Shown one piece after another: positions 16,633 through 28,621 of a stretch of 64,000 nucleotides of DNA. The notes beneath the pieces were generated by a model, which was not told the origin of the DNA, ran no database searches, and saw only the letters and a program-made list of their open reading frames with translations. Made by a program: the position numbers and the translations under genes. The stretch's first letter is position 1. Every line of letters starts with the position of its first letter. The stretch comes from Pseudomonas fluorescens (GTDB lineage: Bacteria > Pseudomonadota > Gammaproteobacteria > Pseudomonadales > Pseudomonadaceae), in assembly GCF_018614655.1 (NCBI RefSeq), contig NZ_JAGGOG010000004.1, forward strand, positions 62,001 through 126,000, in the 5' to 3' direction.

Positions 16633-17634
16633 ATGAAACCGCTGTCCGACGTGAAGTTCTCAACCCTCGACCTGGTGCCCGTGCGGGCCAACGGCAGTCC
16701 GGCGCAATCACTGCGCAATTCCCTGGACCTGGCCCAGCATGTGGAGAAGTTCGGCTACAACCGCTTCTGGGTGGCCGAACACCACAACATGGACGGCATC
16801 GCCAGCTCGGCGACCTCGGTATTGCTGGGCTATCTGGCCGGCGGCACCTCGACCATCCGGGTCGGCTCCGGCGGTGTGATGCTGCCCAACCACGCGCCGC
16901 TGGTGATCGCCGAACAATTCGGCACCCTGGAAAGCCTCTACCCGGGCCGTATCGACCTGGGCCTGGGCCGCGCGCCCGGCTCCGACCAGATGACCGCCCG
17001 CGCCCTGCGCCGCGAACGCTCCGGCAGCGCCGATGACTTCCCGGAAGATGTGACAGAACTGATGGCGTACCTGGGCCCGCGCACTCCGGACCAACGGGTG
17101 ATTGCTGTACCAGGCACCGGCACCAACGTGCCCGTATGGCTATTGGGTTCGAGCCTGTTCAGCGCGCAACTGGCGGGCGAGCGCGGTTTGCCCTACGCCT
17201 TCGCCTCCCATTTCGCACCACGCCTGATGCACGAGGCGATTCGCGTCTATCGCAACCACTTCAAGCCTTCGGCGGTGTTGGATAAGCCCTACGTGATGCT
17301 CGGCATCCCGCTGGTAGCCGCCGACACCGATGAGCAGGCCGATTACCTGGCCACCTCGGTTTACCAGCGAATCCTCGCCTTGATGCGTGGGCAAAGCCTG
17401 GTGCAGCGCCCACCGGTGAAAACCATGGACGGTCTGTGGTTGCCTCATGAGAAAGACGCCGTAGGCAGCTTCCTCGGACTGGCGATGGTGGGCAGCCCGG
17501 CGAAAATTCGCGCCAAGCTGGAAGTGTTGATCGAGCAAACCGGCGCCGATGAACTGATCTTTACCTGCGACTTGTACGAGCACGCTGACCGGATTCATTC
17601 CTACGAGCTGCTGTCGCAGGTGATGAAGGGTTAA
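16633..17634 (+). CDS. Luciferase-like (LLM) flavin-dependent oxidoreductase
   Basis: A 333-residue TIM-barrel protein of the bacterial luciferase-like family, using reduced FMN. Characteristic segments are [36 protein letters not shown] and the GLGRAPG phosphate/flavin region. I start at ATG 16633 ([15 protein letters not shown]) where the family sequence begins; the upstream in-frame extension is unlike the family. GGAG lies ten bases upstream inside a hairpin loop. Substrate unknown. It is followed by a strong terminator. Confidence 0.9.
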   Translation: MKPLSDVKFSTLDLVPVRANGSPAQSLRNSLDLAQHVEKFGYNRFWVAEHHNMDGIASSATSVLLGYLAGGTSTIRVGSGGVMLPNHAPLVIAEQFGTLESLYPGRIDLGLGRAPGSDQMTARALRRERSGSADDFPEDVTELMAYLGPRTPDQRVIAVPGTGTNVPVWLLGSSLFSAQLAGERGLPYAFASHFAPRLMHEAIRVYRNHFKPSAVLDKPYVMLGIPLVAADTDEQADYLATSVYQRILALMRGQSLVQRPPVKTMDGLWLPHEKDAVGSFLGLAMVGSPAKIRAKLEVLIEQTGADELIFTCDLYEHADRIHSYELLSQVMKG

Positions 17635-17646
17635 GCGCGAGGCATA

Positions 17647-17675
17647 AAAAAACCGACGCACCTGCGTCGGTTTTT
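17647..17675. terminator. Bidirectional intrinsic terminator
   Basis: An 8-bp stem CCGACGCA/TGCGTCGG (17653-17660 and 17663-17670) with a CC loop is flanked by an A run on the left and five T on the right. It lies between the convergent luciferase-like gene and DUF1161 copy 2 and suits both strands. Confidence 0.9.
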
Positions 17676-17692
17676 ATGTCTGAAACACGGGA

Positions 17693-17923
17693 TCACCCGC
17701 GTTTGTAGACGATTTCCTTGGTGTCACCGTCGCAGGTGCCAACGACCTTGCCGTCAGCCGCAGCGCCTTTATCGACTACTTCCAGGGAATACCCTGTAGC
17801 ACCTTTGGCATCGATTTTCGCTGCAATTTCGCTTTTCAGCTCTTCACAGGGTTTGGCCGCCAGAGCGGTGCCCGCACCTAACAAACCTATCGCCAAACCT
17901 GTTACCAAAAAGAAATTTTTCAT
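17693..17923 (-). CDS. DUF1161 periplasmic protein, copy 2
   Basis: A 76-residue secreted protein with a signal peptide (hydrophobic residues 4-20, AAKPCEELK after cleavage), two cysteines and the IVYKRG end. It is clearly paralogous to the DUF1161 protein at 15617-15856: both share PCEEL-like starts, a central YSLEVV or YTLEIV strand and VVGTC. Function unknown. Confidence 0.88.
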   Translation of the reverse strand: MKNFFLVTGLAIGLLGAGTALAAKPCEELKSEIAAKIDAKGATGYSLEVVDKGAAADGKVVGTCDGDTKEIVYKRG

Positions 17924-18038
17924 CCGTTACTTTCCTTGCGCTGGTTGAAAAGAGCGCACCGACACGTAGCGCATCGGCCCCCTATGGTTGTAGCGCTGCT
18001 TATGGCAATCGGCCAGCGCGCAAGTTCAACCCACGCAA

Positions 18039-18254
18039 TCAACTATTGGCAATGCGGAAACCCACCTTGAGGGTGACTTGGAAATGCGCCGCCTTGCCAT
18101 CCTTGATGTGGCCACGGGTTTCGGTCACTTCAAACCACTCCAGATGCTTGATGCTCTTGCTGGCCTCGGCCAGGGCATTGTTGATGGCGTCTTCAATGCT
18201 GGTAGGGGACGAGCCCACCAATTCGACTTTCTTGTAGGTGTGATGATCAGTCAT
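18039..18254 (-). CDS. Dodecin, flavin-binding storage protein
   Basis: A 71-residue dodecin. It forms dodecameric shells that bind riboflavin/FMN or coenzyme A and buffer free flavin. The full-length sequence matches the family: KKVELVGSSPTSIEDAINNA, the flavin-stacking tryptophan in HLEWFEVTETRG, and the FQVTLKVGFR end. It is a single gene. Confidence 0.93.
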   Translation of the reverse strand: MTDHHTYKKVELVGSSPTSIEDAINNALAEASKSIKHLEWFEVTETRGHIKDGKAAHFQVTLKVGFRIANS

Positions 18255-18410
18255 GGCAGTTTCTCCTTTAGTCGTTAATCAAGCCTAGCAGTGATTCCTC
18301 GTACTGCTTCTGGCGACCGTTCCCACTCGAAAGTTCAGATTTACTGCACTTTCTGAAACCGCCGCAGTCGGAATCAACACACGCCACTCAATCACTCCTG
18401 GAGAGCCCAC

Positions 18411-18737
18411 ATGGCCAACACCTCGTTACGCAAAGCGTCATTGGAAAGCATGGAAGCCGAGATTTCGAGCCTGCTCAAATCCCTCGAGAGCCTCAAGGAC
18501 GATGCGTCCGACGAGTCGCGCAAAACTTTGAAGGCTCTGAAAAGCAATGCCGAGAACGCCCTCAAGCACTCGCGTCATCTGATCAGCGATGCTTATGAAG
18601 AAAGCAAAGTTAAAATCCGTGAAACCGGTGTCGCCACCCGGGACTACGCCCAAGAACACCCATGGACTACTGCAGGCGTCGCCATCGGTGCGCTGGGCCT
18701 GCTGGCTGCTTACCTGCTGTGCAAACGCGGCGACTAA
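18411..18737 (+). CDS. DUF883 (ElaB/YqjD) membrane-anchored protein
   Basis: A 108-residue protein with a long amphipathic helical part rich in charged residues (about 1-80) and one C-terminal membrane segment ([18 protein letters not shown]) ending in CKRGD. This matches DUF883 proteins, some of which bind stationary-phase ribosomes in enterobacteria. The last 4 bp overlap the end of the convergent trpI gene. Confidence 0.88.
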   Translation: MANTSLRKASLESMEAEISSLLKSLESLKDDASDESRKTLKALKSNAENALKHSRHLISDAYEESKVKIRETGVATRDYAQEHPWTTAGVAIGALGLLAAYLLCKRGD

Positions 18738-19630
18738 ACGTCTTGCCGCGCCAGCTCAGCCTTGAGCCATTGCGCCAGTTGCCGAGCGCGCCCGTCAGCG
18801 GCGCGCTTGGGTAGCCACAACGCCAGTTGCGCCGGGGTTTCACTGAAACCCCATGGCGCAACCAGGCGCCCCGCCCGCACGTCTTCCGCCACCAGCGGCT
18901 CAGGGGCAATCGCCACACCCAGGCCGGCCACGGCGGCTTCCAGCAAATAATACAAATGCTCGAAACCCTGCCCGTACTTCAACGCGCCGGACTCGATCCC
19001 GTGGTGCTGCGCCCAACTGGGCCAGGCTTGCGGACGCGAGGTGGTGTGCAGCAGGGGTTCGCCCAGCAGCGACTCGGCAGGCGCCTGGCGCAGACGCTCA
19101 TAATGAACAAAACGCGGGCTCATCACCGGGCCGATACGCTCACGGGCTAATTCGTAGACCTGCATATCAGCAGGCCATGGCGGTTCGGCAAACACCAGCA
19201 GCGCGTCCAGCCCCGGGCGCCGGGGATCGAGATCGCCTTCACCGGCCGACAGGTGCAGACGCAAATCCGGCAGCTCGGCGTTCAGGCGCCCCAATCGGGG
19301 AATGAACCAGCGGGCCAGCAAACTTCCTGAACAACCCAGCACAAACGGCGCGTCCGCACTGCTTTGCGTGAGTTCTGCACACACCTCCCTCAAGCGCTCA
19401 AACGCCTCAAAACTGGCGTCTCGCAACCGGATGCCTGCATCTGTGAGTTTAAGGCCGCGTCCATCCTTGACGAACAAGCTGACGCCCAGGTGTGCTTCCA
19501 ACACTTTCAGCTGTCGGCTGACCGCACCATGGGTCACATGCAACTGCTCAGCGGCCTGACTGACGCTGTTGAGCCGGGCAGTGGCCTCGAACGCGCGCAG
19601 AGCGTTGAGTGGCGGAAGGTCTCGATTCAT
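18734..19630 (-). CDS. trpI: LysR-type activator of the trpBA operon
   Basis: A 298-residue LysR regulator. The winged helix-turn-helix is at residues 18-60 ([20 protein letters not shown], then [11 protein letters not shown]), followed by the inducer-binding domain. It is divergent from trpBA with 121 bp between starts, which is the known arrangement in pseudomonads, where TrpI activates trpBA in response to indoleglycerol phosphate. ATG 19630 ([14 protein letters not shown]) is the family start; the upstream in-frame codons are not conserved-looking. Confidence 0.93.
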   Translation of the reverse strand: MNRDLPPLNALRAFEATARLNSVSQAAEQLHVTHGAVSRQLKVLEAHLGVSLFVKDGRGLKLTDAGIRLRDASFEAFERLREVCAELTQSSADAPFVLGCSGSLLARWFIPRLGRLNAELPDLRLHLSAGEGDLDPRRPGLDALLVFAEPPWPADMQVYELARERIGPVMSPRFVHYERLRQAPAESLLGEPLLHTTSRPQAWPSWAQHHGIESGALKYGQGFEHLYYLLEAAVAGLGVAIAPEPLVAEDVRAGRLVAPWGFSETPAQLALWLPKRAADGRARQLAQWLKAELARQDV

Positions 19631-21787
<2,157 letters not shown>

Positions 21788-21863
21788 GCGGCCTGTAAGC
21801 GGTAGGTAAAGTTCCTGATACAGAGGAATCATGCCGCTAAATCACGGCCTAAGCAGCAAGACC

Positions 21864-21900
21864 AAGGGATTTCGAACCTCGTTTGAAATCCCTTTTTGTT
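21864..21900 (+). terminator. Intrinsic terminator of trpBA
   Basis: A 10-bp stem AAGGGATTTC/GAAATCCCTT (21864-21873 and 21885-21894) is followed by a T-rich tail, downstream of trpA and just before the next gene's ribosome-binding site. Confidence 0.88.
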
Positions 21901-21923
21901 GTTCGCGCCGTGAGGAATACCCA

Positions 21924-22367
21924 ATGAAGATGCCCAAACGTTTGATTGTCGGTGCAGGCGTGCTGATGCTCGGTGCCAGTGCCTTGGTGCAAGCGGCACC
22001 ACCTGACCAACGCGGCGGCCCTGATCACGGTGGCCCCCAAGGCCAATATGAGCAACGGGGCGACGATCATCGTGGCCCCCAGGACAACCACCGTGGCGGC
22101 CCACCCCAGGACTTCGGTCCCGTGCGACAAGTCATCCGCGACAACCACAACGATTTCCGCCGAGGCGCACCGCCGCCTCCCGGTGTTCGTCTGGTCAGAG
22201 GCCAGCCACTGCCGCGTAACTACTACGGCGAACGCCTGGACAATCGTGCGCTGGCGCGCCTGCCGCAATACCCCGGCTACGAATGGCGGCGCTCAGGTGG
22301 GGATGTCGTGTTGATCGCGATTGGCACCAGCATCGTCTATCAGATTCTGGACGGTGCTCTGTACTAG
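21924..22367 (+). CDS. RcnB/CigR-family secreted protein
   Basis: A 147-residue exported protein. The signal peptide (residues 1-23, hydrophobic VGAGVLMLGASALVQA) precedes a low-complexity stretch rich in G, P, D, H and Q (about 24-70). The C-terminal part resembles RcnB/CigR: RGQPLPRNYYGE, LPQYPGYEWRRSGGDVVLI, ending in a hydrophobic segment. Histidine and aspartate enrichment may allow metal binding, which is an inference. GAGGAA lies upstream of ATG 21924, and a terminator follows. Confidence 0.8.
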   Translation: MKMPKRLIVGAGVLMLGASALVQAAPPDQRGGPDHGGPQGQYEQRGDDHRGPQDNHRGGPPQDFGPVRQVIRDNHNDFRRGAPPPPGVRLVRGQPLPRNYYGERLDNRALARLPQYPGYEWRRSGGDVVLIAIGTSIVYQILDGALY

Positions 22368-22383
22368 AACCCATCTGGAGAAC

Positions 22384-22425
22384 AAACGGCCGAGGGGTTG
22401 CTTAAACCCTCGGCCGTTTCATTTT
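22384..22425 (+). terminator. Intrinsic terminator
   Basis: A 13-bp stem (22384-22396 with 22407-22419, core CGGCCGAGGG) and a loop of ten is followed by TCATTTT. It ends the RcnB-like gene; the A-rich left side also allows minus-strand function. Confidence 0.85.
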
Positions 22426-22588
22426 CTGCGCTAGGCTCAATAGGCGGGCTTCATAGGTATCCGGGCCCGTAACGCACTTCATGCCTATTGCTATCTAACT
22501 GCCCCGCAAGCTCGCACCTGCATTTCTTGCCATTTCGGTCGTTAAGTTTAGTCGCATCAGAAGTCATTCTGACTCTTTGGAGTACATC

Positions 22589-24256
22589 ATGGCATTTGAT
22601 CTCATCACCCCCTCGGACCGTCGCCACTCCACCCTGCAGAAAGGTTTCAACCTGCGCTGGCCCATAGGCAATGTGCAGGGAGAATCGTCACCCAATGGCG
22701 CGGAACGTATCTATGTCTGCCACGACGAACAAGGCATTGTCGACGCTGCCGCCCAAGCCTTGGCCATTCCTGGTGGGCGCGTTACCGTACGCAGCGGTGG
22801 CCATTGCTATGAAGGGTTTGTCTCCAACCGAATGCCCGACGATCCCGCCGAAGTGCTGTCGATTCTCGACATCGGGCCGTTGAACGCCATGGCTTATCAG
22901 GCCGACGGGCAAGTCGGCTCCGTGCTTGTACCGAATGCACCTTATCGCTATCAGTTTCGCCTCGCGGCCGGCAGCCAGAACTGGGATGCCTATGTCGCGC
23001 TGTACAAAACGGCTGGTAAAACCCTTCCCGGCGGTTCGTGTTATTCCGTTGGTGCAGGCGGCCATATCTGTGGCGGCGGATACGGTTTTCTGTCACGCAA
23101 GCACGGCCTGAGTTGCGACTGGTTGTCCGGCGTCGATCTTCTGGTGCCAAACCCGCAAGGCACTGGGCTGCAGCCCATCCACGTATCCCGGGAAAGCACG
23201 AACCCCGACGAGCTGGATCTGTTTGCTGCCTGCTGCGGTGCCGGTGGTGGTCAGTTCGGGATTATTACCAGTTATTATTTCAAGACATTGCCGGAAGCCC
23301 CCAAAGAGGTTTACTGGCTGGTGCTGGAGTGGGACTGGGCCGACCTGACTCCCTACGTTCTCAATCGCCTGCTGGCAGCCTATCAAGCCTGGTTCGTCGA
23401 CAACCAGGCAAACCCCGACACCTGGGGTCTGGCGACCAAACTGGAGATGCGTCATCAGCACACTGGCAACGTGACATTGGGCATTCACTATGTGGACAAG
23501 AATGGACTGCTTGAGGACATGGCGCCCTTCGATGATTTCGTCAGCCGCCTGCTCGCCGCCGCCGGGATAAGGGCGACCGAATCCATCACACCGTTCTACG
23601 TTGTTCACCTGCCGCGGGGCAGCCAGGCCGGACGCACGATCGACTCACTGGAGGTGGCGCATCAAGTGGCCAGGCGCATGGATTGGCTGGCCTTCACCCA
23701 ATCGGTCAACGGCTCCGGCGACAACCAACGAGGCCGCTACAAGTCGGCCTACCAGAAAGGTATTTTTACGCCTCAGGTGCTCACCGCGATCTGGGCGACC
23801 CTGACCCGACCAGACCCAGAGAACTTCCTGACCCAGAGCCTGATCCAGATCCAGTCCTTTGGCGGTCGCATCAATGAAATGGATGGCCCGGTACGAGCGC
23901 AGACCTCGGCGGCCCAACGCTCGTCCTACCTCAAGTGGCAACCGCAATGTTACTGGCGTGACGCGTCTGCCGAGTCGGACCAGGCCCACGCAGGGTAGAT
24001 CCGTGGACTCTATTTCCAGGCCTTCTCCGACACTTCGGGCGTACCCGTCAATGATCAGTTCGAGGGGTGTTACATCAACTATCCAGACTTGGACATGATG
24101 TTCCTGGGAGGCGATCCGGCCAACGGGAAAAACGACCAGTGGTACCGGATCTTTTTCCCGAACACCATCATTGAAAGCCGCCTGCGCCGCACCAAGAAAC
24201 GCTGGGACCCTCACAATATCTTCCGTAACGAAATGTCGGTCCCGATAGCGCCGTAA
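22589..24256 (+). pseudogene. Berberine-bridge-type FAD oxidoreductase interrupted by an amber codon
   Basis: The frame codes for a FAD-linked oxidase but has TAG at 23996-23998 (codon 470 from ATG 22589). The following 85 codons, in the same frame, complete a berberine-bridge C-terminus (IRGLYFQAFSDTSGVP, then NYPDLDM and KKRWDPHNIF) up to TAA at 24254. The stop stands where family members commonly have tryptophan, so one G-to-A change explains it. The N-terminal part is intact: H72 in RSGGHCYEGF and C151 in GGSCYSVGAGG are the expected bicovalent FAD attachment residues, and CCGAGGGQFGIIT lies in the FAD fold. GGAG precedes ATG 22589. Either the protein is truncated by about 86 residues and probably inactive, or this is a base error or a read-through codon. 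Substrate unknown. Confidence 0.82.
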
Positions 24257-24260
24257 CCTG

Positions 24261-24288
24261 GATAAAACGGGCGACCTCAGGTCGCCCG
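24261..24288 (-). terminator. Terminator at the end of dgoT
   Basis: A 9-bp stem CGGGCGACC/GGTCGCCCG (24268-24276 with 24280-24288) has a three-base loop formed by the dgoT stop codon itself. On the minus strand it is followed by TTTTATCC. It ends the galactonate operon. Confidence 0.7.
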
Positions 24289-25605
24289 CTCGTCCTTCAA
24301 TTCAATACGTTCAACCTTGCCCACCAGCAGCACATAGGACAACGCACCCAGCAGCGCGAGTACTGAGATGTACGTGATAGCCGGTGCAAACGAATCCCCG
24401 CTGGCCAGAAAGCCGATAACAATCGGCGTGGTAATCGCCGCGAGGTTGCCAATGAAATTGAACACGCCGCCCGTTAACCCCAGCAACCGCGCAGGCGCCA
24501 GGGTCGACACCAATGACCAGGTGATCGACGCCAGACCATTGCCGAAGAATGCCACTGCCAAGAACGCAATCACCCAACCTGTCGAGTCGACAAAGTTGGC
24601 CCCAATGATCGCCGTGGAAATCAACAGTCCGCTAATAATCGGCAGCTTACGGGCAAAACCCACCGAAGCGCCGCGACGAATCAGCCAGTCGGAAAACAAG
24701 CCGGAACACAGTACGCCGACAAACGCCGCCAGGAAGGGCAGGGACGCCAGCAGGCCAGACTTGATGAAGTCCATACCGCGATATTTCACCAGGTAGGTGG
24801 GGAACCACGTCAGGAAGAACCACAGCGTGGAGTTCAGGCAGAACTGCCCCAGGTAAATGCCCCAGAGTTTGCGTTTGCTCAACACAATCCCCAGATCAAC
24901 CCAACTGAAGGAGGCCTTGCGTTTGGCCGTTTGCGAAGACAGATCCACCAGTCCGCCGCCTTCGCGGATCAATTCGATTTCAGCGCTGTTAACCCCCTTG
25001 AAATCCCGGGGCTCACGGTACACCGCGTACCAGATCAACGCCCAGAGAATACCCACGGCCCCGGTGCTGAAAAACACTACTTGCCAGCCATAGTGATGCT
25101 GCATCCAGGCCAGTACCGGTGTCAGGAACGCCAGCCCGACAAACTGCCCGGAGGTATAGAAACCAATGGCCGTGGCGCGCTCACGCTCGGGAAACCAGCT
25201 GGTGACCACGCGGCTGTTGATGGGATAAGCCGGGGCCTCCAGAGCACCCACCGCCATGCGCAAAACGAACAGCGCAATGAAGCTCGCGGCAAAGCCAAGC
25301 ATGACGGTGGCAATAGACCATAGCAACAAGGCCACGGTGTACAGAATACGTGGTGGAACCCGGTCCACCAGCCACCCACCAGGAATTTGCATGGCGGCGT
25401 AGGTCCAGCCGAAGGCGGAGAAGATCAACCCCACATGCACCGGGTCGATACCCAGGTCAGAGGTCAGGGCTGGGGCGGCAATCGACAGGTTGCTGCGGTC
25501 CAGGTAGTTGATCACCACGGTGATAAACAGCAGGACCATGATGAAATAGCGCTTTCGGCTGGGCGTGACCAGCTTCGCCTGCCCTGTGAAGGATTCAGGT
25601 TGCAT
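24277..25605 (-). CDS. dgoT: MFS transporter, D-galactonate type
   Basis: A 442-residue major facilitator permease of the anion:cation symporter family with about 12 membrane segments. The family signature near the first helix is VVINYLDRSNLSIAAP, and a central cytoplasmic loop separates the two halves. It lies last in the dgo unit, 232 bp after dgoD, with a REP-type inverted repeat in the gap, so it may be expressed below the enzyme genes. The D-galactonate substrate is inferred from the operon; the ATG has GAGG upstream. Confidence 0.87.
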   Translation of the reverse strand: MQPESFTGQAKLVTPSRKRYFIMVLLFITVVINYLDRSNLSIAAPALTSDLGIDPVHVGLIFSAFGWTYAAMQIPGGWLVDRVPPRILYTVALLLWSIATVMLGFAASFIALFVLRMAVGALEAPAYPINSRVVTSWFPERERATAIGFYTSGQFVGLAFLTPVLAWMQHHYGWQVVFFSTGAVGILWALIWYAVYREPRDFKGVNSAEIELIREGGGLVDLSSQTAKRKASFSWVDLGIVLSKRKLWGIYLGQFCLNSTLWFFLTWFPTYLVKYRGMDFIKSGLLASLPFLAAFVGVLCSGLFSDWLIRRGASVGFARKLPIISGLLISTAIIGANFVDSTGWVIAFLAVAFFGNGLASITWSLVSTLAPARLLGLTGGVFNFIGNLAAITTPIVIGFLASGDSFAPAITYISVLALLGALSYVLLVGKVERIELKDERAT

Positions 25606-25668
25606 GGGGGGTGCCTCTTTTTATGTTTATTGAGGGACTTATTGGAGAAACCGAGTCAAAGGTGGTGC

Positions 25669-25801
25669 GGGCTTGCTGTAGCCGCTGCCGAGGTACGAGG
25701 CTGCGATGCGTGTCCGCAGGACCGCCCAAAGGGCCGCTACGTCGGAATGCCGCACCAAACCCATCGCAGCCTCGTGCCTCGGCAGCGGCTACAGCAAGCC
25801 C
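25669..25801. repeat. Large inverted repeat of REP-doublet (REPIN) type inside the dgo operon
   Basis: Two 40-nt arms (25669-25708 and 25762-25801) pair with about one mismatch around a 53-nt spacer; each arm includes GTAGCCGCTGCCGAGG. The same arm type recurs at 44424-44518. It lies between dgoD and dgoT. Confidence 0.9.
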
Positions 25802-25837
25802 ACACCGACCCGTTCCTTCAGATGACTCGCGCGGGGT

Positions 25838-26986
25838 TTACCACTCCGCAAAACTGCCATCGGCGTGGCGCCAGATCGGGTTGCGCCAACGATGACCGAT
25901 GGCGGCGCGCTCGATCACGTACTCCTCGTTGATCTCGATACCCAGGCCTGGCCCGTTAGGGATTTTCACGAAGCCCTGGTCGTAGTCGAAAACCCCCGGA
26001 TCGCGGACGTAATCAAGCAGGTCATTGCTCTCGTTGTAGTGAATGCCCAGGCTCTGCTCCTGGATGAATGCGTTGTAGCAAACCGCGTCCAGTTGCAGGC
26101 ATGCCGCCAGGGCAATCGGGCCCAGCGGGCAGTGCAGGGCCAGGGCCACATCGTAGGCTTCGGCCATGTTGGCGATCTTGCGGGTTTCGGTGATGCCGCC
26201 GGCGTGGGAGGCATCCGGCTGGATGATGTCGACGTAGCCTTCGCTGAGCACTCGCTTGAAATCCCAACGGGAAAACAGCCGCTCGCCGAGGGCTATCGGG
26301 GTGCTGGTCAGGGGCGCCAGTTCTTTCAGCGCTTCGTAGTTTTCGCTGAGCACCGGCTCTTCGATAAACATCAGTTTGTAAGGGTCCAACTCCTTCATCA
26401 GCACCTTGGCCATGGGCTTGTGCACTCGGCCATGGAAGTCCACACCGATACCGACGTTAGGCCCCACCGCATCACGTACGGCGGCAACGTTGGCCAGGGC
26501 CTGGTCGACTTTTTCAAAACTGTCGAGAAATTGCAGCTCTTCGGTACCGTTCATTTTCACGGCGGTAAAACCGCGAGCGACAGCCTCTTTCGCGGCACGG
26601 GCGGTATCCGCAGGGCGGTCGCCACCGATCCAGGAATAGACACGGATCTTGTCCCGCACCTGACCACCCAGCAGGTCACTGACCGACACCCCGAGGGCTT
26701 TGCCCTTGATGTCCCACAGCGCCTGGTCGATACCGGCCAACGCACTCATGTGAATCGCGCCGCCACGGTAGAAGCCGCCGCGATAGAGCACGGTCCAGAT
26801 GTCTTCAATGTTGCGTGGGTCTTTGCCGATCAAGTAGTCGGAAAGCTCTTCCACAGCGGCGGCCACGGTATGGGCACGGCCCTCGACCACGGGTTCGCCC
26901 CAACCGGTCACGCCCTGGTCGGTTTCTATCTTGAGGAAGCACCAGCGCGGCGGGACGATGAAGGTCGTCAGTTTGGTGATTTTCAT
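25838..26986 (-). CDS. dgoD: D-galactonate dehydratase
   Basis: Enolase-superfamily enzyme of 382 residues converting D-galactonate to 2-dehydro-3-deoxygalactonate, the first step of the DeLey-Doudoroff pathway. The magnesium ligands and acid/base residues align with the E. coli enzyme by number: D183 and H185 in GVDFHGR, E209 in FIEEP, E235 in LGERL, and the ALHCPLGP histidine near 285. It lies 33 bp downstream of dgoA. Confidence 0.96.
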   Translation of the reverse strand: MKITKLTTFIVPPRWCFLKIETDQGVTGWGEPVVEGRAHTVAAAVEELSDYLIGKDPRNIEDIWTVLYRGGFYRGGAIHMSALAGIDQALWDIKGKALGVSVSDLLGGQVRDKIRVYSWIGGDRPADTARAAKEAVARGFTAVKMNGTEELQFLDSFEKVDQALANVAAVRDAVGPNVGIGVDFHGRVHKPMAKVLMKELDPYKLMFIEEPVLSENYEALKELAPLTSTPIALGERLFSRWDFKRVLSEGYVDIIQPDASHAGGITETRKIANMAEAYDVALALHCPLGPIALAACLQLDAVCYNAFIQEQSLGIHYNESNDLLDYVRDPGVFDYDQGFVKIPNGPGLGIEINEEYVIERAAIGHRWRNPIWRHADGSFAEW

Positions 26987-27019
26987 CTTCTTATCGCTCT
27001 TGTAGATGGAGAAAGGTAA

Positions 27020-27640
27020 TCAGCCCAAGGCGTTCCAGGCCGAGACGTAGGCTTGGGCGCGGCTCGCCACTTGATCGGCGCTCATGCCCGGCTTGAATAA
27101 CCCGGAGCCCAGGCCGAAACCTTTGACGCCCGCGTCGAAAAACACCTGCATGTTCTCTGGTGTAATTCCGCCTACCGGCAGCAACACCGTGCCGGCCGGC
27201 AATACCGCGAGCCAGGCCTTGACCACCGCCGGGCCCATTTGCTCGGCAGGGAACAGCTTCAATACATCGGCGCCTTCAGCCAGCGCGGCGAAGGCTTCAG
27301 TGGGCGTGGCGACCCCGGGTGACAGGTACAAACCTGCCGCTTTGGCCGCCCGCAATACCTTGGCATCGCTGTGGGGCATGACGATCACTTGACCGCCGGC
27401 GGCTTTCACCTGCGTCACCTGTTCGGGGGTCAACACGGTACCGGCACCGATCAGGCAATCAGCCGGCAAGGTATCGCGCAGGGTGCGAATGCTGGTGTAC
27501 GGATCCGGTGAGTTGAGTGGCACTTCGATCACCCGAAAGCCGGCTTGGTACAGCACCTGGCCGATGCCCGCGGCCTCTTCAGGACGCACGCCCCGCAGGA
27601 TCGCGATCAAACCGTTATGTGTCAGTGCTTGCTTGAGCAT
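27020..27640 (-). CDS. dgoA: 2-dehydro-3-deoxy-6-phosphogalactonate aldolase
   Basis: A 206-residue class I aldolase of the KDPG/KDPGal family, splitting the phosphorylated keto acid to pyruvate and glyceraldehyde 3-phosphate. The Schiff-base lysine is K128 in DVLKLFPAEQ; R16 and E39 (RVIEVPLNSP) complete the active site, and the phosphate loop is in LPVGGITPENM. The start is 9 bp after the dgoK stop, so the two are tightly linked. Confidence 0.95.
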   Translation of the reverse strand: MLKQALTHNGLIAILRGVRPEEAAGIGQVLYQAGFRVIEVPLNSPDPYTSIRTLRDTLPADCLIGAGTVLTPEQVTQVKAAGGQVIVMPHSDAKVLRAAKAAGLYLSPGVATPTEAFAALAEGADVLKLFPAEQMGPAVVKAWLAVLPAGTVLLPVGGITPENMQVFFDAGVKGFGLGSGLFKPGMSADQVASRAQAYVSAWNALG

Positions 27641-27649
27641 GTCGAGCCT

Positions 27650-28621
27650 CTAGTCAGGTTGAACGGATGCAGGAACCAGCCCGGCGGCGACCGCCAGCTG
27701 CCACAAACCGCGCTCGGTGGCCTCTTGTGCCAGGGTCACGTGGGTGAAACCGCAAAGTGCGAGCGCACGCTGGTAGCGGGTGCACAGTTGAGTGTTGCCC
27801 ACCAGAACGATATCGGGCTGCGGGTCGCTATTGAGTGCCAGCAATTCATGACCAATCAGCAGCCCGGACAAATAGTCCGCTTGCTCACGGCCCGCCAGCT
27901 CACCGGTCAACCCCAGCGTGCGCGCACTGAACAGGGTCGATAGCGGCCCACGTTGGCCATCCGCCGACAACACGACCTGCACGCCTCGATCAAATGCCTC
28001 GGCCTGAAACTGCGCGGACGGCTGCTGGGTACGTCCCAGAATGCTGTGCTGGCTAAGCACGGCGAACAGCTCGCCGGTCATGAAGGTGTCGAAATGGGTG
28101 ATACAGCCTTCCACCACCTCGACCCATTTTGAATGGCTGCCCGGCAGGCCGATCAACCGTCGGTTGGTCAGGTCGAGCGGCAGGCTTTGCAACACCCCCA
28201 ACACCTGGGTTTCCTCGCCACGCATTACGTTAGGCAAACTGCCGCGCTGGATCACACCGGGCACGATATGCACATCGACGCCCCGCAGGCTGCGCACAAC
28301 GTGCAACGCCTGGCCGAGGGTGGCGACATCGGCCGGCGTGTCGCGATAAGCCGCCTCACTCCAGCCCTGCGCGCTACCCACCATGCCGCAGGCGATGACA
28401 GGAAGCGTGGGCAGCTCATCCAGCCAATCGCCACACGCGGCGTCAAATGCCAATTCGAAACCATTGCTGCACAAAACCCCGGCGATCTGCCGAGGCTCGG
28501 TAGGCAGGTGCATGATCCCTGACGCCAATGCGCGTCGTTCGAGGACAACGCCTGCGGGGCCGAGCTTATAAGCACGAAGGGAACTGGTTCCCCAATCGAG
28601 CGCGATCAATTGCGCCTGCAT
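27650..28621 (-). CDS. dgoK: 2-dehydro-3-deoxygalactonokinase
   Basis: A 323-residue sugar-acid kinase that phosphorylates 2-dehydro-3-deoxygalactonate at C6. The N-terminal nucleotide-binding segment is LIALDWGTSSLRAYKLG, and the family segments GMVGSAQGW and LPGSHSKWVEV are present. It is the first gene of the dgo unit, with AGGTGA before ATG 28621 and an AT-rich 99-bp leader upstream. Confidence 0.94.
   Translation of the reverse strand: MQAQLIALDWGTSSLRAYKLGPAGVVLERRALASGIMHLPTEPRQIAGVLCSNGFELAFDAACGDWLDELPTLPVIACGMVGSAQGWSEAAYRDTPADVATLGQALHVVRSLRGVDVHIVPGVIQRGSLPNVMRGEETQVLGVLQSLPLDLTNRRLIGLPGSHSKWVEVVEGCITHFDTFMTGELFAVLSQHSILGRTQQPSAQFQAEAFDRGVQVVLSADGQRGPLSTLFSARTLGLTGELAGREQADYLSGLLIGHELLALNSDPQPDIVLVGNTQLCTRYQRALALCGFTHVTLAQEATERGLWQLAVAAGLVPASVQPD

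Noticed and set aside
24368..24796. 142-codon plus-strand frame opposite dgoT
   Set aside because: Antisense shadow of a membrane-protein gene.
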